Below, in pieces: positions 11,094-23,076 of a stretch of 64,000 nucleotides of DNA. Each line of letters begins with the position of its first letter. The first letter of the stretch is position 1. This DNA is from Alkalimarinus alittae (GTDB lineage Bacteria; Pseudomonadota; Gammaproteobacteria; Pseudomonadales; Oleiphilaceae), in NCBI RefSeq assembly GCF_026016465.1, contig NZ_CP100390.1, positions 1,836,001 to 1,900,000 on the forward strand. The letters are read 5' to 3'. Under the pieces are notes generated by a model, which saw nothing but the letters and a program-made list of their open reading frames with translations, did not search any database and was not told where the DNA came from. A program made the translations under genes and the position numbers.

Positions 11094-12866
11094 ATGTCTA
11101 AGCTTCGAACTTTAACTTATGAAGCCATCGTAATTGGTGGTGGCGGTGCTGGGATGCGTGCAGCACTTCAGTTGACCGAGTCAGGTGTTAAAACAGCCTG
11201 TATCACAAAAGTATTTCCAACACGTTCACACACTGTTTCAGCTCAGGGTGGCATTACATGTGCGATTGCAAGTAATGATCCAAATGATGATTGGCGCTGG
11301 CACATGTACGATACTGTTAAAGGCTCTGATTATATCGGAGATCAAGACGCTATCGAATATATGTGTTCTGTAGGCCCTCAAGCAGTATACGAGTTAGACC
11401 ATATGGGTCTACCGTTCTCTCGTACCGAAGAAGGCCGTATTTATCAGCGTCCTTTTGGTGGTCAGTCAAAAGATTTCGGTAAAGGCGGGCAGGCAGCACG
11501 AACATGTGCTGCGGCAGATAGAACTGGTCACGCGCTTTTACACGCTTTATATCAAGGTAACCTTAAGGGTGGTACAACCTTCCTTAACGAATGGTATGCT
11601 GTTGATTTAGTCAAAAATCAAAAAGGCAGTGTCGTAGGTGTTATCGCTATTTGTATTGAAACGGGCGAAACAGTTTACGTTAAAGCTAAAGCAACTGTTA
11701 TGGCGACCGGCGGTGCGGGTCGAATTTTCCAGTCAACCACCAATGCTTTGATCAACACAGGCGACGGTATGGGGATGGCTCTGCGTGCGGGTTTCCCTGG
11801 ACAGGATATGGAGATGTGGCAGTTTCACCCAACCGGTATAGCGGGTGCGGGTGTTCTTGTAACGGAAGGTTGTCGTGGTGAAGGTGGATACCTGATCAAT
11901 GGTGACGGAGAGCGATTTATGGAACGTTACGCGCCAAACGCCAAAGATTTGGCTGGTCGTGATGTAGTAGCTCGTTCAATGGTTCTGGAAATTCTAGCAG
12001 GTCGTGGTTGTGGTCCTAAGAAAGATCACGTATTGCTTAAGTTAGATCACTTAGGTGAAGAAACTCTTAACTTACGTTTACCTGGTATTTGTGAGCTATC
12101 TAAAACATTTGCACACGTTGACCCTGTAAAAGCACCTGTTCCTGTTGTACCAACGTGTCACTATATGATGGGTGGTATACCGACCACTATTGGTGGGCAA
12201 GCGTTAACTCAAGATGCTGATGGTAATGATCAGATTATCGAAGGTTTATATGCGTGTGGTGAAGCGGCATGTGTATCTGTTCATGGTGCAAACCGATTGG
12301 GTGGTAACTCACTACTTGATTTAGTGGTATTTGGTCGTGCGGCTGGTATTCAAATCGAAAAGTCGCTTAAAGAAGGTTTTAGTACTGATGCAGCGACAGA
12401 AGCAGACATCGAGGCAGCTATGGCTCGCCTAGATCGCTTAAATAACTCTACCGGTGGAGAGAGTGTCGCAGCGGTTCGTGATGATCTTCAAAGCACGATG
12501 CAGTTGTACTTTGGTGTATTCCGCGACGGTGAGACCATGCAAAAAGGTCTTAAGATGCTGGATGAGCTTAGAGAGCGCGTTAACAATACGCATCTTGAAG
12601 ACAAGTCGGGTGCATTCAACACTGCTCGAATTGAAGCGTTAGAGTTAGATAACTTGTTTGAAGTTGCTTATGCGACAGCTGTTTCAGCTGAAGAGCGTAA
12701 AGAAAGCCGTGGTGCTCATGCACGTAATGACTTTACTGAGCGCGATGATGAGAACTGGCTTAAACATTCTATTTACTTCCCAGCAGAAAAGCGTGTTGGT
12801 AAGCGAGATGTAAACTTCTCACCGAAAACTGTTGAGGCGTTTGCGCCCCAAGTTCGTAGCTACTAA
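11094..12866 (+). CDS. sdhA: Succinate dehydrogenase flavoprotein subunit SdhA
   Basis: Catalytic subunit that oxidises succinate to fumarate with covalently bound FAD. The N-terminal dinucleotide fold reads [17 protein letters not shown]. The FAD-attachment region is [11 protein letters not shown]. Substrate-site motifs [11 protein letters not shown] and EGCRGEGG follow, then [17 protein letters not shown]. It has 590 residues when started at ATG 11094; a TTG directly before it is in frame but unnecessary. Close to the proteins known from Pseudomonas over its whole length. Confidence 0.98.
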   Translation: MSKLRTLTYEAIVIGGGGAGMRAALQLTESGVKTACITKVFPTRSHTVSAQGGITCAIASNDPNDDWRWHMYDTVKGSDYIGDQDAIEYMCSVGPQAVYELDHMGLPFSRTEEGRIYQRPFGGQSKDFGKGGQAARTCAAADRTGHALLHALYQGNLKGGTTFLNEWYAVDLVKNQKGSVVGVIAICIETGETVYVKAKATVMATGGAGRIFQSTTNALINTGDGMGMALRAGFPGQDMEMWQFHPTGIAGAGVLVTEGCRGEGGYLINGDGERFMERYAPNAKDLAGRDVVARSMVLEILAGRGCGPKKDHVLLKLDHLGEETLNLRLPGICELSKTFAHVDPVKAPVPVVPTCHYMMGGIPTTIGGQALTQDADGNDQIIEGLYACGEAACVSVHGANRLGGNSLLDLVVFGRAAGIQIEKSLKEGFSTDAATEADIEAAMARLDRLNNSTGGESVAAVRDDLQSTMQLYFGVFRDGETMQKGLKMLDELRERVNNTHLEDKSGAFNTARIEALELDNLFEVAYATAVSAEERKESRGAHARNDFTERDDENWLKHSIYFPAEKRVGKRDVNFSPKTVEAFAPQVRSY

Positions 12867-12880
12867 CGGGGGATTAAAGA

Positions 12881-13585
12881 ATGTTAGTAAGTATTTATCG
12901 TTATAATCCAGAAACAGATCAAACCCCTTACATGCAGGATGTCCAAGTTGATATTCCTGATGGAAAGGACTTAATGGTTCTGGATGTATTAGGTTTGATG
13001 AAAGAGCAAGATACGACTTTGGCTTACAGACGCTCATGCCGTGAAGGTGTATGTGGGTCAGATGGTCTTAACATGAACGGTAAGAATGGTTTGGCATGTA
13101 TTACGCCACTTTCTGCTGTTGTTAAGAATAATAAACTGGTTTTACGTCCTTTACCGGGTCTTCCAGTTATTCGTGATTTGGTTGTAGATATGTCAATGTT
13201 CTACAAGCAATACGAAAAGATTAAGCCTTTCTTAATTAATGATAAGCCGGCTCCTGCTATTGAACGTCTTCAGTCTCCTGAAGATAGAGAGAAGCTTGAT
13301 GGGCTATATGAGTGTATTCTTTGCGCTTGTTGTTCAACTGCTTGTCCTTCGTTCTGGTGGAACCCAGATAAGTTTGTTGGGCCATCAGGTCTACTGCAGG
13401 CTTACCGATTCTTGGCTGATAGTCGTGATACTGCGACAAATGAGCGTTTGGCAGACCTTGATGATCCTTTCAGTGTTTTCCGCTGCAGAAGTATCATGAA
13501 CTGCGTTAGTGTTTGTCCTAAGGGTCTTAACCCTACAAGAGCGATTGGCCATATAAGAAATATGCTTCTACAGCGCGCTACTTAG
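12881..13585 (+). CDS. sdhB: Succinate dehydrogenase iron-sulfur subunit SdhB
   Basis: Carries electrons from FAD to quinone through three iron-sulfur clusters. The [2Fe-2S] ligands lie in CREGVCGSDG and the following GLAC. The [4Fe-4S] ligands lie in CILCACCSTACP, and the [3Fe-4S] ligands in CRSIMNCVSVCPKGLNP. The length of 234 residues is standard. It begins 15 bases after sdhA with GGGG upstream of the ATG, completing the sdhCDAB operon. Confidence 0.98.
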   Translation: MLVSIYRYNPETDQTPYMQDVQVDIPDGKDLMVLDVLGLMKEQDTTLAYRRSCREGVCGSDGLNMNGKNGLACITPLSAVVKNNKLVLRPLPGLPVIRDLVVDMSMFYKQYEKIKPFLINDKPAPAIERLQSPEDREKLDGLYECILCACCSTACPSFWWNPDKFVGPSGLLQAYRFLADSRDTATNERLADLDDPFSVFRCRSIMNCVSVCPKGLNPTRAIGHIRNMLLQRAT

Positions 13586-13898
13586 CGGGCTGATAGATTA
13601 TTTTGCTGGGAAACTCGTTAGAAATTAGGGGTTTCCCAGAAAATGTCTATACTGTAATGATGAATCCATGTGTTGTTGATACTAATGGCTAATATCCTAG
13701 CATTTATTTAACGCACATAATCCGGAACCTGCAATGTAAGCTCAAAAAGCTGATGTTGCAGTTTTGCTGAAAAAAAGAAAAACCACTGGTTGGCGGGTAA
13801 CACCCGTGCTATCTGTGGGGCAGCAGTCATCAAAGGTAAGTTTTTAACCGGTTGCCACCAGATAGCTCCTAGGCATTAATCAAGGCGAGCTATAGAAC
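13586..13898. promoter_or_regulatory. Structured sdhB-sucA intergenic leader
   Basis: This 313-base gap has no gene but several stems. CTGGGAAAC (13606-13614) pairs perfectly with GTTTCCCAG (13631-13639). CTGCAA (13729-13734) pairs with TTGCAG (13756-13761), enclosing AGCT (13739-13742) with AGCT (13748-13751). CGGGT (13794-13798) pairs with ACCCG (13802-13806). GCTATCTG (13808-13815) pairs with CAGATAGC (13859-13866). Conserved RNA motifs (sucA, sucA-II) are known upstream of sucA in other proteobacteria, sucA-II in Pseudomonadales. This leader may be a member or analogue; I could not run a covariance-model search. Confidence 0.5.
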
Positions 13899-16739
13899 AT
13901 GCACGAAAGCATAATGGAGCAGTTATGGCAAACTTCCCATCTGGCTGGAGGGAATTTTGCTTACGTTGAGCAATTATACGACACTTATCTGACGGACCCC
14001 AATCAGGTTCCAGAGGAGTGGAGAAGTTATTTTGACCAGCTTCCCAGGGCTGAAGAAGGCGTCACCTCTCGTGATGTGCCTCATTCAACCATCCGCGAAC
14101 AATTTCTTCATATTTCCAAAAATCAACGTCAATATAGTCAATCAGCTACACCCTCTAGTGCGACCTCTGAGCACGAAACCAAACAAATTAAAGTTCTTCA
14201 ATTAATTAACGCTTACCGATTTCGTGGGCATCAGCATGCGTCGCTTGATCCTCTCGGTATTATGGAGCGTGAAACAATTGCAGATCTTGGGCTTGCGTAT
14301 CACGGTTTAAGTGATGCAGATCTAGATCTTGAGTTTCAGACTGGGTCGTTGATGTTTGGCGCAGACACGATGGCGTTAAGAGATATTCTTGACGGCTTGC
14401 AGAAAACATACTGCGGTAGTGTCGGTGCTGAATATATGCATATTGTTGATACTGATATAAAACGTTGGTTTCAGCAAAGGCTAGAGTCCGTCAAAACCAA
14501 ACCCGAATTTGAAGCTGATACCAAAAAGCACCTGTTGGAACGTTTAACTGCAGCTGAAGGACTAGAAAAATATTTGGGCTCTCGCTACCCAGGTACTAAA
14601 CGCTTTGGGCTTGAAGGAGGGGAGAGTTTAATTCCGCTTACTGATGAGCTTATTCAGCGTGCGGGAAGTTACGGTGCCAAAGAAATTGTTATAGGTATGG
14701 CGCACCGAGGGCGTTTAAACGTGTTGGTTAACACGTTAGGTAAAAACCCTAAAGATTTGTTTAACGAGTTTGAAGGTAAGCGACTCCATGATATGGGCTC
14801 GGGTGATGTTAAATACCACCAAGGCTTTTCATCAAATGTTATGACCTCAGGTGGTGAAGTGCATCTTGCGCTTTCATTTAACCCTTCTCACCTTGAAATT
14901 GTTTCTCCTGTTGTGGAGGGGTCGGTGCGTGCTCGACAGTCTCGACGTCAGGATATTCAAGGCGAAACAGTTGTACCTGTCATTATGCATGGTGACGCAG
15001 CCTTTGCAGGCCAAGGCGTTGTTATGGAAACCTTCCAGATGTCACAAACAAGAGCTTACTACACAGGTGGTACTGTTCATGTTGTGATTAACAACCAGGT
15101 TGGCTTTACCACGAATAAGAAAGAAGATGCTCGTTCAACTGAGTATTGTACTGATGTTGCTAAAATGATTCAGGCACCGATCTTACACGTTAATGGTGAT
15201 GATCCAGAAGCTGTGTTGTTTGTGACGCAGGTCGCTATGGATTATCGGCATCAGTTTAAGAAAGATGTGGTGATCGATCTTGTCTGCTACAGAAGAAGAG
15301 GTCATAACGAAGCAGATGAGCCTTCTGGCACTCAGCCAATCATGTATAAACAGATCAAAGCTCAACCGACGACGCGCAATATTTACGCTGACAACCTAAT
15401 TAATCAGGGTGTTTTGAGTGCAGAAGAGGCTAAAAAGCTTGAAGATGAATACCGTGATGCACTTGATAATGGCGAACACGTGGTTAAAAGCTTAGTTAAA
15501 GATCCTAAGCTAGAGCTACATGTGGACTGGACACCCTATTTAGGGCATGTATGGACTGCGAAAGCTAAAACTAGCATTAACCGTAAAACGCTAGAGAAGC
15601 TAGGCAAAAAACTAGGGCAAACGCCCGACGGTTTTACGGTTCAGCGGCAGGTTCAAAAGATTATCGAAGATCGTAATAAAATGAACCAAGGTGCGATGCC
15701 CATTAACTGGGGCTATGCTGAAGTGATGGCTTACGCCACCTTGCTCAATGACGGCCATGAAGTTCGAATCACCGGTCAAGATGTAGGTCGCGGTACGTTC
15801 TCTCACCGTCATGCTGTATTGCACAGTCAAAGTGACGGTGCTGTCTATATGCCGTTAGCTAACTTGGCAGACGATCAGCCTAAGATCGAAATCTATGACT
15901 CTTTATTATCTGAGGTTGCAGTACTAGGGTTTGAGTACGGTTACGCAACCACTAACCCTAGTGCGTTGGTTATTTGGGAAGCTCAGTTTGGTGACTTTGC
16001 GAATGGTGCTCAGGTTGTGATTGATCAGTTTATTACCAGTGGTGAGCATAAGTGGGGCCGTCTTTGCGGCTTAACGATGTTATTACCACATGGTTATGAA
16101 GGCCAGGGCCCAGAACACTCTTCTGCCAGATTGGAACGGTACTTGCAGTTATGTGCTGAGCATAATATACAAGTGTGTGTGCCCACGACGCCTTCGCAGG
16201 TTTTTCATATGCTTAGACGTCAGGTGAAGAGACCATTAAGAAAGCCACTTATTGCGATTACACCTAAGAGTTTGTTGAGGCATAAAGAAGCTGTATCGAC
16301 GATAGAGGAGTTATCCGACGGTACTTTCTATACTGTTCTTCCTGAAGTTGATGTACAAGATCCTAAAAAGGTTAAGCGAGTAGTACTTTGTAGCGGTAAG
16401 GTTTATTACGACTTGTTAGAGCGCCGCCGCAACGAAGAGAAAGAAGAAGTTGCAATCGTTCGAATTGAACAACTTTACCCTTTCCCTTCTGATGACTTAT
16501 TAGACGTGTTATCGGTCTATACAAAACTTAATGACGTTGTATGGTGTCAAGAAGAGCCAATGAACCAGGGGGCCTGGTACTGTAGTCAGCATCATATGAG
16601 AGAAGTGGTACGGGAAGTTAACCCTAAGTTATACCTAAATTACGCCGGTAGACCGGCATCCGCTGCACCTGCATGTGGTTATGCATCGGTTCATGTGGAA
16701 GAACAAAATAAGTTAGTCACTGAAGCATTAGACGTATAA
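13899..16739 (+). CDS. sucA: 2-oxoglutarate dehydrogenase E1 component SucA
   Basis: Thiamine-diphosphate enzyme that decarboxylates 2-oxoglutarate and passes the succinyl group to the lipoyl arm of SucB. The N-terminus (LWQTSHLAGGNFAYVEQLY) is the typical E2-binding segment. IGMAHRGRLNVL (near 265-276) and GDAAFAGQGVV (365-375) are the cofactor and substrate motifs. The C-terminal region has the conserved EEPMNQGAWY. The 946 residues fit the family. ATG 13899 is chosen because it keeps the whole N-terminal segment; its ribosome site is weak, and the start lies just after a structured leader. Confidence 0.97.
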   Translation: MHESIMEQLWQTSHLAGGNFAYVEQLYDTYLTDPNQVPEEWRSYFDQLPRAEEGVTSRDVPHSTIREQFLHISKNQRQYSQSATPSSATSEHETKQIKVLQLINAYRFRGHQHASLDPLGIMERETIADLGLAYHGLSDADLDLEFQTGSLMFGADTMALRDILDGLQKTYCGSVGAEYMHIVDTDIKRWFQQRLESVKTKPEFEADTKKHLLERLTAAEGLEKYLGSRYPGTKRFGLEGGESLIPLTDELIQRAGSYGAKEIVIGMAHRGRLNVLVNTLGKNPKDLFNEFEGKRLHDMGSGDVKYHQGFSSNVMTSGGEVHLALSFNPSHLEIVSPVVEGSVRARQSRRQDIQGETVVPVIMHGDAAFAGQGVVMETFQMSQTRAYYTGGTVHVVINNQVGFTTNKKEDARSTEYCTDVAKMIQAPILHVNGDDPEAVLFVTQVAMDYRHQFKKDVVIDLVCYRRRGHNEADEPSGTQPIMYKQIKAQPTTRNIYADNLINQGVLSAEEAKKLEDEYRDALDNGEHVVKSLVKDPKLELHVDWTPYLGHVWTAKAKTSINRKTLEKLGKKLGQTPDGFTVQRQVQKIIEDRNKMNQGAMPINWGYAEVMAYATLLNDGHEVRITGQDVGRGTFSHRHAVLHSQSDGAVYMPLANLADDQPKIEIYDSLLSEVAVLGFEYGYATTNPSALVIWEAQFGDFANGAQVVIDQFITSGEHKWGRLCGLTMLLPHGYEGQGPEHSSARLERYLQLCAEHNIQVCVPTTPSQVFHMLRRQVKRPLRKPLIAITPKSLLRHKEAVSTIEELSDGTFYTVLPEVDVQDPKKVKRVVLCSGKVYYDLLERRRNEEKEEVAIVRIEQLYPFPSDDLLDVLSVYTKLNDVVWCQEEPMNQGAWYCSQHHMREVVREVNPKLYLNYAGRPASAAPACGYASVHVEEQNKLVTEALDV

Positions 16740-16772
16740 ACAAGAAAAGAATTTGTAGAAAAAGGATAACAA

Positions 16773-18008
16773 ATGGCAATCGAAATCAAAGCACCGACCT
16801 TCCCTGAATCTGTTGCAGACGGAACCATCGCTACTTGGCACAAAAAGCCTGGTGAACAGGTGGCCAGAGATGAGCTTATTGTCGATATTGAGACAGACAA
16901 GGTAGTACTAGAAGTAGTTGCACCTAATGATGGTGTCATTGAAAGCATCGCTAAAGGTGAGGGCGATACTGTTTTAAGTGGCGAAGTCATTGGTATCTTT
17001 GCTGATGGCGCGACTGGGTCAACGGCGGCTTCTGAAGAGACTTCATCAACGACAGCCGCTACTGACACTGAGTCGACCGAAGAGCTACTGCTGAGCCCTG
17101 CTGCTCGTAAACTAGTGGACGAAAATGGACTTGATGCGTCTGCGATTCCGGCAACAGGTAAAGGCGGTCGATTAACCAAAGAAGATGTTGTGAACTATTT
17201 GGGTGCATCGTCTGGTTCTACAACGCCTGCTGCGCCCCAGCCTGAAGCAACCAAAGCGCAGACCACTGCACCATCAATGCCTAGTCTTGATATTCCAGGG
17301 CAAGGTCGCATAGAAAAACGAGTGCCCATGACCCGTTTGCGTGCGAGTGTTGCAAGACGCCTAGTGAGTGCTCAGCAAAACGCAGCTTTGTTGACGACAT
17401 TTAATGAAGTTAACATGAAGCCAGTAATGGAACTTCGTAATCAATACAAAGACTTATTTGAGAAAAAGCACAACGGTACACGTCTGGGCTTTATGTCATT
17501 CTTTGTTAAAGCAGCTGTAGAAGCCCTTAAGCGTTTCCCAGCTGTAAACGCATCAATTGATGGTAATGACATTGTTTATCATGGTTACCAAGACATTGGT
17601 GTTGCTGTGTCATCCGAGCGTGGTTTAGTTGTACCTGTTTTAAGAGACGTAGATGGTATGGGTCTTGCTGACATAGAAGCCGGTATTCGCAATTACGGCC
17701 TTAAAGCGCGCGATGGTAAGTTGGGTATTGAAGATATGACAGGTGGCACGTTTACCATATCAAATGGTGGTGTGTTTGGTTCGCTGTTGTCGACGCCCAT
17801 TATTAACCCGCCACAAACGGCTATCTTGGGCATGCATAAAATCCAAGAGCGTCCAATGGCGGTTGACGGTGAAGTGGTTATATTGCCAATGATGTATTTG
17901 GCTTTGTCCTATGACCATAGGATGATTGATGGTAAAGAAGCGGTTCAGTTTTTGGTAACGATTAAAGAGTTACTTGAAGATCCTGCTCGAATCATCCTCG
18001 ACGTATAG
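16773..18008 (+). CDS. sucB: Dihydrolipoyllysine succinyltransferase E2 component SucB
   Basis: Core of the 2-oxoglutarate dehydrogenase complex. An N-terminal lipoyl domain carries the lipoylated Lys K43 in ETDKVVLEV. It is followed by an Ala/Thr/Pro-rich linker, the E1/E3-binding domain ([14 protein letters not shown], near 105-145), a second flexible linker, and the catalytic acyltransferase domain ending with the active-site motif SYDHRMIDG (H382, D386). The 411 residues are typical. A clear AAAGGA ribosome site lies before the ATG, 33 bases after sucA. Confidence 0.98.
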   Translation: MAIEIKAPTFPESVADGTIATWHKKPGEQVARDELIVDIETDKVVLEVVAPNDGVIESIAKGEGDTVLSGEVIGIFADGATGSTAASEETSSTTAATDTESTEELLLSPAARKLVDENGLDASAIPATGKGGRLTKEDVVNYLGASSGSTTPAAPQPEATKAQTTAPSMPSLDIPGQGRIEKRVPMTRLRASVARRLVSAQQNAALLTTFNEVNMKPVMELRNQYKDLFEKKHNGTRLGFMSFFVKAAVEALKRFPAVNASIDGNDIVYHGYQDIGVAVSSERGLVVPVLRDVDGMGLADIEAGIRNYGLKARDGKLGIEDMTGGTFTISNGGVFGSLLSTPIINPPQTAILGMHKIQERPMAVDGEVVILPMMYLALSYDHRMIDGKEAVQFLVTIKELLEDPARIILDV

Positions 18009-18036
18009 AAATTTTTAACTCTTATTTAAAAATTAA

Positions 18037-19488
<1,452 letters not shown>

Positions 19489-19600
19489 GCGTTGCAAGTA
19501 GCGCTACTAAATTGACTGTCGGTGAGTGATCCTCACCGATGGCTTAATAGTCCACATACCAGTGGGCATTATACAACTGTCTGGATAAACGGAAAAAACT
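19489..19600 (+). promoter_or_regulatory. Structured leader of sucC
   Basis: Two hairpins precede sucC. TCGGTGAG (19519-19526) pairs perfectly with CTCACCGA (19532-19539) over a five-base loop. CCAC (19552-19555) pairs with GTGG (19562-19565). No T-run follows, so it is not a simple terminator. A conserved sucC RNA motif is known upstream of sucC in Pseudomonas, and this may be related; that is inference. Confidence 0.45.
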
Positions 19601-20770
19601 ATGAATCTACACGAGTATCAGGCAAAGCAACTTTTCGCCGAGTATGGCTTGCCTGTATCAACTGGATACGCTTGCGATACCCCCGAAGAAGCTGCTGCAG
19701 CTGCTGACAAAGTGGGTGGCGATAAATGGGTTGTGAAGGCACAGGTTCATGCGGGTGGCCGTGGTAAGGCGGGTGGTGTTAAGCTCGTTAGCTCAAAAGA
19801 AGAAATAAAAGCGTTTGCTGAGCAGTGGTTAGGTAAGAATTTGGTGACATACCAAACAGATGCTAATGGCCAACCGGTGACTAAAATTTTGGTTGAGTCT
19901 TGTACTGACATCGCTCAAGAATTGTATTTGGGTGCGGTAGTAGATCGAAGCACGCGTCGTGTTGTCTTTATGGCGTCGACTGAAGGCGGTGTTGAGATAG
20001 AGAAAGTAGCAGAAGAAACGCCTGAAAAGATTCTTCAAGCAATTATCGACCCCTTGGTAGGCGCACAGCCATACCAAGCAAGAGATTTAGCGTTTCAGCT
20101 AGGCCTTAACAGCAAGCAGGTTAAACAATTTACTAAGTTATTCCTTGGCTTGTCTCAGTTATTCCATGATTATGATTTGGCATTGCTAGAGATTAACCCG
20201 CTGGTTATCACTGATGAAGGTGATCTTCATTGTCTCGACGGTAAAATTAATATTGATGCGAATGCACTTTACCGTCAGCCAAAGCTAGTTGAGATGAGAG
20301 ATCCTTCGCAAGAAGATGCTCGTGAAGCTGAAGCGGCAGAGTGGGAACTTAACTATGTAGCATTAGACGGTAACATTGGTTGCATGGTTAATGGTGCTGG
20401 TCTTGCGATGGGCACCATGGATATCGTTAAGCTACGTGGCGGCGAACCGGCTAACTTCCTTGATGTTGGGGGTGGTGCCACTAAAGAGCGTGTTACAGAA
20501 GCGTTCAAAATCATTTTGTCAGATGATAGCGTGAAAGCCGTATTGGTTAATATCTTTGGTGGAATCGTTCGCTGTGACTTGATTGCCGATGGTGTTATCG
20601 GTGCAGTTGAAGAAGTGGGTGTTAAAGTGCCTGTTGTTGTAAGACTTGAAGGTAATAATGCTGAACTGGGTACCAAGAAGCTGGCAGACAGCGGACTAAA
20701 TATTATAGCGGCAGAGAGTTTGGAACATGCCGCAGATTCAGTTGTTAAGGCAGCAGGGGGCCAAGCATAA
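19601..20770 (+). CDS. sucC: ADP-forming succinate-CoA ligase subunit beta SucC
   Basis: Beta subunit of succinyl-CoA synthetase, which makes ATP or GTP from succinyl-CoA. The ATP-grasp N-terminus begins [19 protein letters not shown] and has the [15 protein letters not shown] nucleotide-site motif. The C-terminal domain has FLDVGGGA and [11 protein letters not shown]. The length is 389 residues. It starts about 110 bases after lpd, behind a structured leader, and ends with an overlap of one base with the sucD start. Confidence 0.98.
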   Translation: MNLHEYQAKQLFAEYGLPVSTGYACDTPEEAAAAADKVGGDKWVVKAQVHAGGRGKAGGVKLVSSKEEIKAFAEQWLGKNLVTYQTDANGQPVTKILVESCTDIAQELYLGAVVDRSTRRVVFMASTEGGVEIEKVAEETPEKILQAIIDPLVGAQPYQARDLAFQLGLNSKQVKQFTKLFLGLSQLFHDYDLALLEINPLVITDEGDLHCLDGKINIDANALYRQPKLVEMRDPSQEDAREAEAAEWELNYVALDGNIGCMVNGAGLAMGTMDIVKLRGGEPANFLDVGGGATKERVTEAFKIILSDDSVKAVLVNIFGGIVRCDLIADGVIGAVEEVGVKVPVVVRLEGNNAELGTKKLADSGLNIIAAESLEHAADSVVKAAGGQA

Positions 20771-21642
20771 TGAGTGTTTTAATCGACAAGAATACTAAGG
20801 TTATCTGTCAGGGCTTTACCGGTGCACAGGGTACTTTTCATTCAGAGCAAGCGATTGAATATGGCACTCAAATGGTCGGCGGTGTTACCCCGGGTAAAGG
20901 TGGTCAGACTCACTTAGGTTTACCTGTTTTTAATACCGTTAGAGAAGCAGTAGAGCAAACCGGTGCAGAAGCATCTGTTATCTATGTACCTGCACCTTTC
21001 TGTAAGGATTCTATTTTAGAAGCCGCCAATAGTGGCATCAAACTAATTGTTTGTATTACTGAAGGTATTCCAACACTGGATATGCTTGATGCCAAAGTGA
21101 AGTGTGACGAATTGGGTGTGCGTTTGATTGGGCCTAACTGTCCAGGTGTTATAACGCCTGGAGAGTCTAAGATTGGTATTATGCCAGGGCATATTCATTT
21201 ACCGGGTAAAGTCGGTATTGTATCTCGCTCAGGAACGCTAACGTATGAAGCGGTTAAACAAACTACTGATTACGGTTATGGTCAGTCTACTTGTGTAGGC
21301 ATTGGCGGTGACCCTATTCCTGGTTCTAGCTTTATTGATATTTTAGAGTTGTTTCAGAACGATCCTAAAACAGAAGCAATCGTAATGATTGGTGAAATTG
21401 GTGGCTCTGCAGAAGAAGAAGCGGCAGAATACATCAAGCACAACGTTACAAAGCCAGTTGTTTCGTATATCGCAGGTGTAACTGCACCTGCAGGTAAAAG
21501 AATGGGACATGCAGGCGCTATTATCGCAGGCGGTAAAGGTACTGCAACTGAGAAGTTTGCAGCGCTTGAAGATGCCGGTGTTAAAACCGTTAAAAGTCTA
21601 GCTGATATTGGTAAAGCACTTGCCGAAGTTACTGGCTGGTAG
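20770..21642 (+). CDS. sucD: Succinate-CoA ligase subunit alpha SucD
   Basis: Alpha subunit of succinyl-CoA synthetase. It binds CoA through the N-terminal fold ([20 protein letters not shown]) and is phosphorylated on the conserved His in [14 protein letters not shown]. The length of 290 residues is standard. Its ATG overlaps the sucC stop (TAATG), indicating translational coupling and equal subunit synthesis. A terminator follows 55 bases downstream, closing the TCA gene array that began with sdhC. Confidence 0.98.
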   Translation: MSVLIDKNTKVICQGFTGAQGTFHSEQAIEYGTQMVGGVTPGKGGQTHLGLPVFNTVREAVEQTGAEASVIYVPAPFCKDSILEAANSGIKLIVCITEGIPTLDMLDAKVKCDELGVRLIGPNCPGVITPGESKIGIMPGHIHLPGKVGIVSRSGTLTYEAVKQTTDYGYGQSTCVGIGGDPIPGSSFIDILELFQNDPKTEAIVMIGEIGGSAEEEAAEYIKHNVTKPVVSYIAGVTAPAGKRMGHAGAIIAGGKGTATEKFAALEDAGVKTVKSLADIGKALAEVTGW

Positions 21643-21697
21643 TGTTTACCGTTACAATCCTCTAGGCTGTTTACGGGTTTAGATGAAATGTAGATTA

Positions 21698-21725
21698 AAC
21701 CGTCTCCTTAGTGAGGCGGTTTTTT
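21698..21725 (+). terminator. Intrinsic terminator after sucD
   Basis: AACCGTCTC (21698-21706) pairs with GAGGCGGTT (21713-21721), with one G-T pair, and is followed by a T-run. It is the only clear terminator seen after sdhC and so probably ends the whole sdh-suc array. Confidence 0.88.
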
Positions 21726-21834
21726 CTTTAGGGTATTTGATTTTCCGCCTTTATATGAAAAGCAGGTGGAGTGAGCGTCGTTCTAGTTTATAATTGTTTT
21801 TAATATACAACTTTACCTTTTTGAGGATACATAA

Positions 21835-23049
21835 TTGAGTGCCGTCGAGTCACAGCAACGCGTTTTATCGGGAATGAGGCCTACCGGTAAACTTCATCTA
21901 GGGCACTATCATGGTGTGCTTAAAAATTGGGTAGAGTTGCAACACGATTTTGAATGTTTCTTTTTTGTAGCCGATTTACATGCCTTAACGACGCACTATG
22001 AAGATCCTTATATTATTGAACAAAGTGTCTGGGATATGGTGACCGATTGGCTTGCAGCAGGGATAAACCCTGGCTCTGCAACCTTGTTTATTCAGTCCAA
22101 AGTACCAGAGCATGCCGAACTGCATTTATTACTATCGATGATGACCCCCCTTGGGTGGTTAGAAAGGGTGCCAAGCTACAAAGACCAGCAAGAAAGTTTA
22201 AAAGAAAAAGACCTCGCTACCTATGGTTTTTTAGGATATCCGCTACTTCAGAGTGCTGATATCTTAATCTATCAGGCTGGGCAGGTACCAGTAGGTGCAG
22301 ACCAGATAGCCCACGTTGAAATGACCCGTGATATAGCACGCCGTTTTAATCATTTATACGGTAAAGATATGGGGTATGAAGAGCAGGCCGAAGCTGCGAT
22401 TCAAAAAATGGGTAAAAAAACAGCCAAAGTTTACCGAGCATTGCGTAAACGTTTTCTTGAGCAGGGGGATGAAGCCGCCCTTGAAACAGCACGCTCATTG
22501 GTAAGAGAACAGCAAAATGTAACGCTAGGTGATAGAGAACGTTTATTTGGTTACATTGAAGGCGGCGGGAAAGTGATACTTCCTGAGCCGCAACCTCTAT
22601 TGACGCCTTCAGCTAAAATGCCCGGTTTAGATGGCAATAAAATGTCAAAGTCCTACGGCAATATGATTGGTCTTAGGGAAGAAGCAGATACGGTTGTGAA
22701 AAAAATCAGAACCATGCAAACTGACCCGCAGCGTGTCAGACGAACCGATCCTGGTGATCCTGATAAGTGTCCAGTTTGGCAGTTGCATGAGGTTTATTCA
22801 GATACTTCGGTTAAAACATGGGTTCAAGAAGGCTGTCGTAGTGCTGGCATTGGTTGTATCGACTGTAAAAAGCCGATCATTGATGCGGTGCTAGAAGAAC
22901 AAAAACCGATACATGAGCGTGCACAGCATTACGAAGAAAACCCTGAACTTGTTCGCTCAATAATTGCTGAAGGTGTTGAAACTGCTCGGGATACTGCTAA
23001 AGCAACACTAGAAGAAGTTAAACGTGCGATGGGATTATCGTATCGCTAG
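21835..23049 (+). CDS. trpS: Tryptophanyl-tRNA synthetase
   Basis: Class I aminoacyl-tRNA synthetase charging tRNA-Trp. The HIGH-type motif is PTGKLHLGHYHG near residue 16, and the KMSKS motif is in GNKMSKSYGN. A segment of roughly 70 residues before KMSKS (QKMGKKTAKVYRALRKRF and onwards) is an insertion like that in the longer pseudomonad enzyme. A CxxC-like region, GIGCIDCKKPI, is near the C-terminus. The start is TTG 21835, with GAGG eight bases upstream; no earlier ATG exists in frame. Confidence 0.95.
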   Translation: MSAVESQQRVLSGMRPTGKLHLGHYHGVLKNWVELQHDFECFFFVADLHALTTHYEDPYIIEQSVWDMVTDWLAAGINPGSATLFIQSKVPEHAELHLLLSMMTPLGWLERVPSYKDQQESLKEKDLATYGFLGYPLLQSADILIYQAGQVPVGADQIAHVEMTRDIARRFNHLYGKDMGYEEQAEAAIQKMGKKTAKVYRALRKRFLEQGDEAALETARSLVREQQNVTLGDRERLFGYIEGGGKVILPEPQPLLTPSAKMPGLDGNKMSKSYGNMIGLREEADTVVKKIRTMQTDPQRVRRTDPGDPDKCPVWQLHEVYSDTSVKTWVQEGCRSAGIGCIDCKKPIIDAVLEEQKPIHERAQHYEENPELVRSIIAEGVETARDTAKATLEEVKRAMGLSYR

Positions 23050-23076
23050 GGTCCATAGCAAAACAGGTTGTTATAA

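Noticed and set aside
19522-19707. Plus-strand frame across the sucC start
   Set aside because: It overlaps the structured leader and sucC in a different frame, and its product has low-complexity, non-protein-like character.
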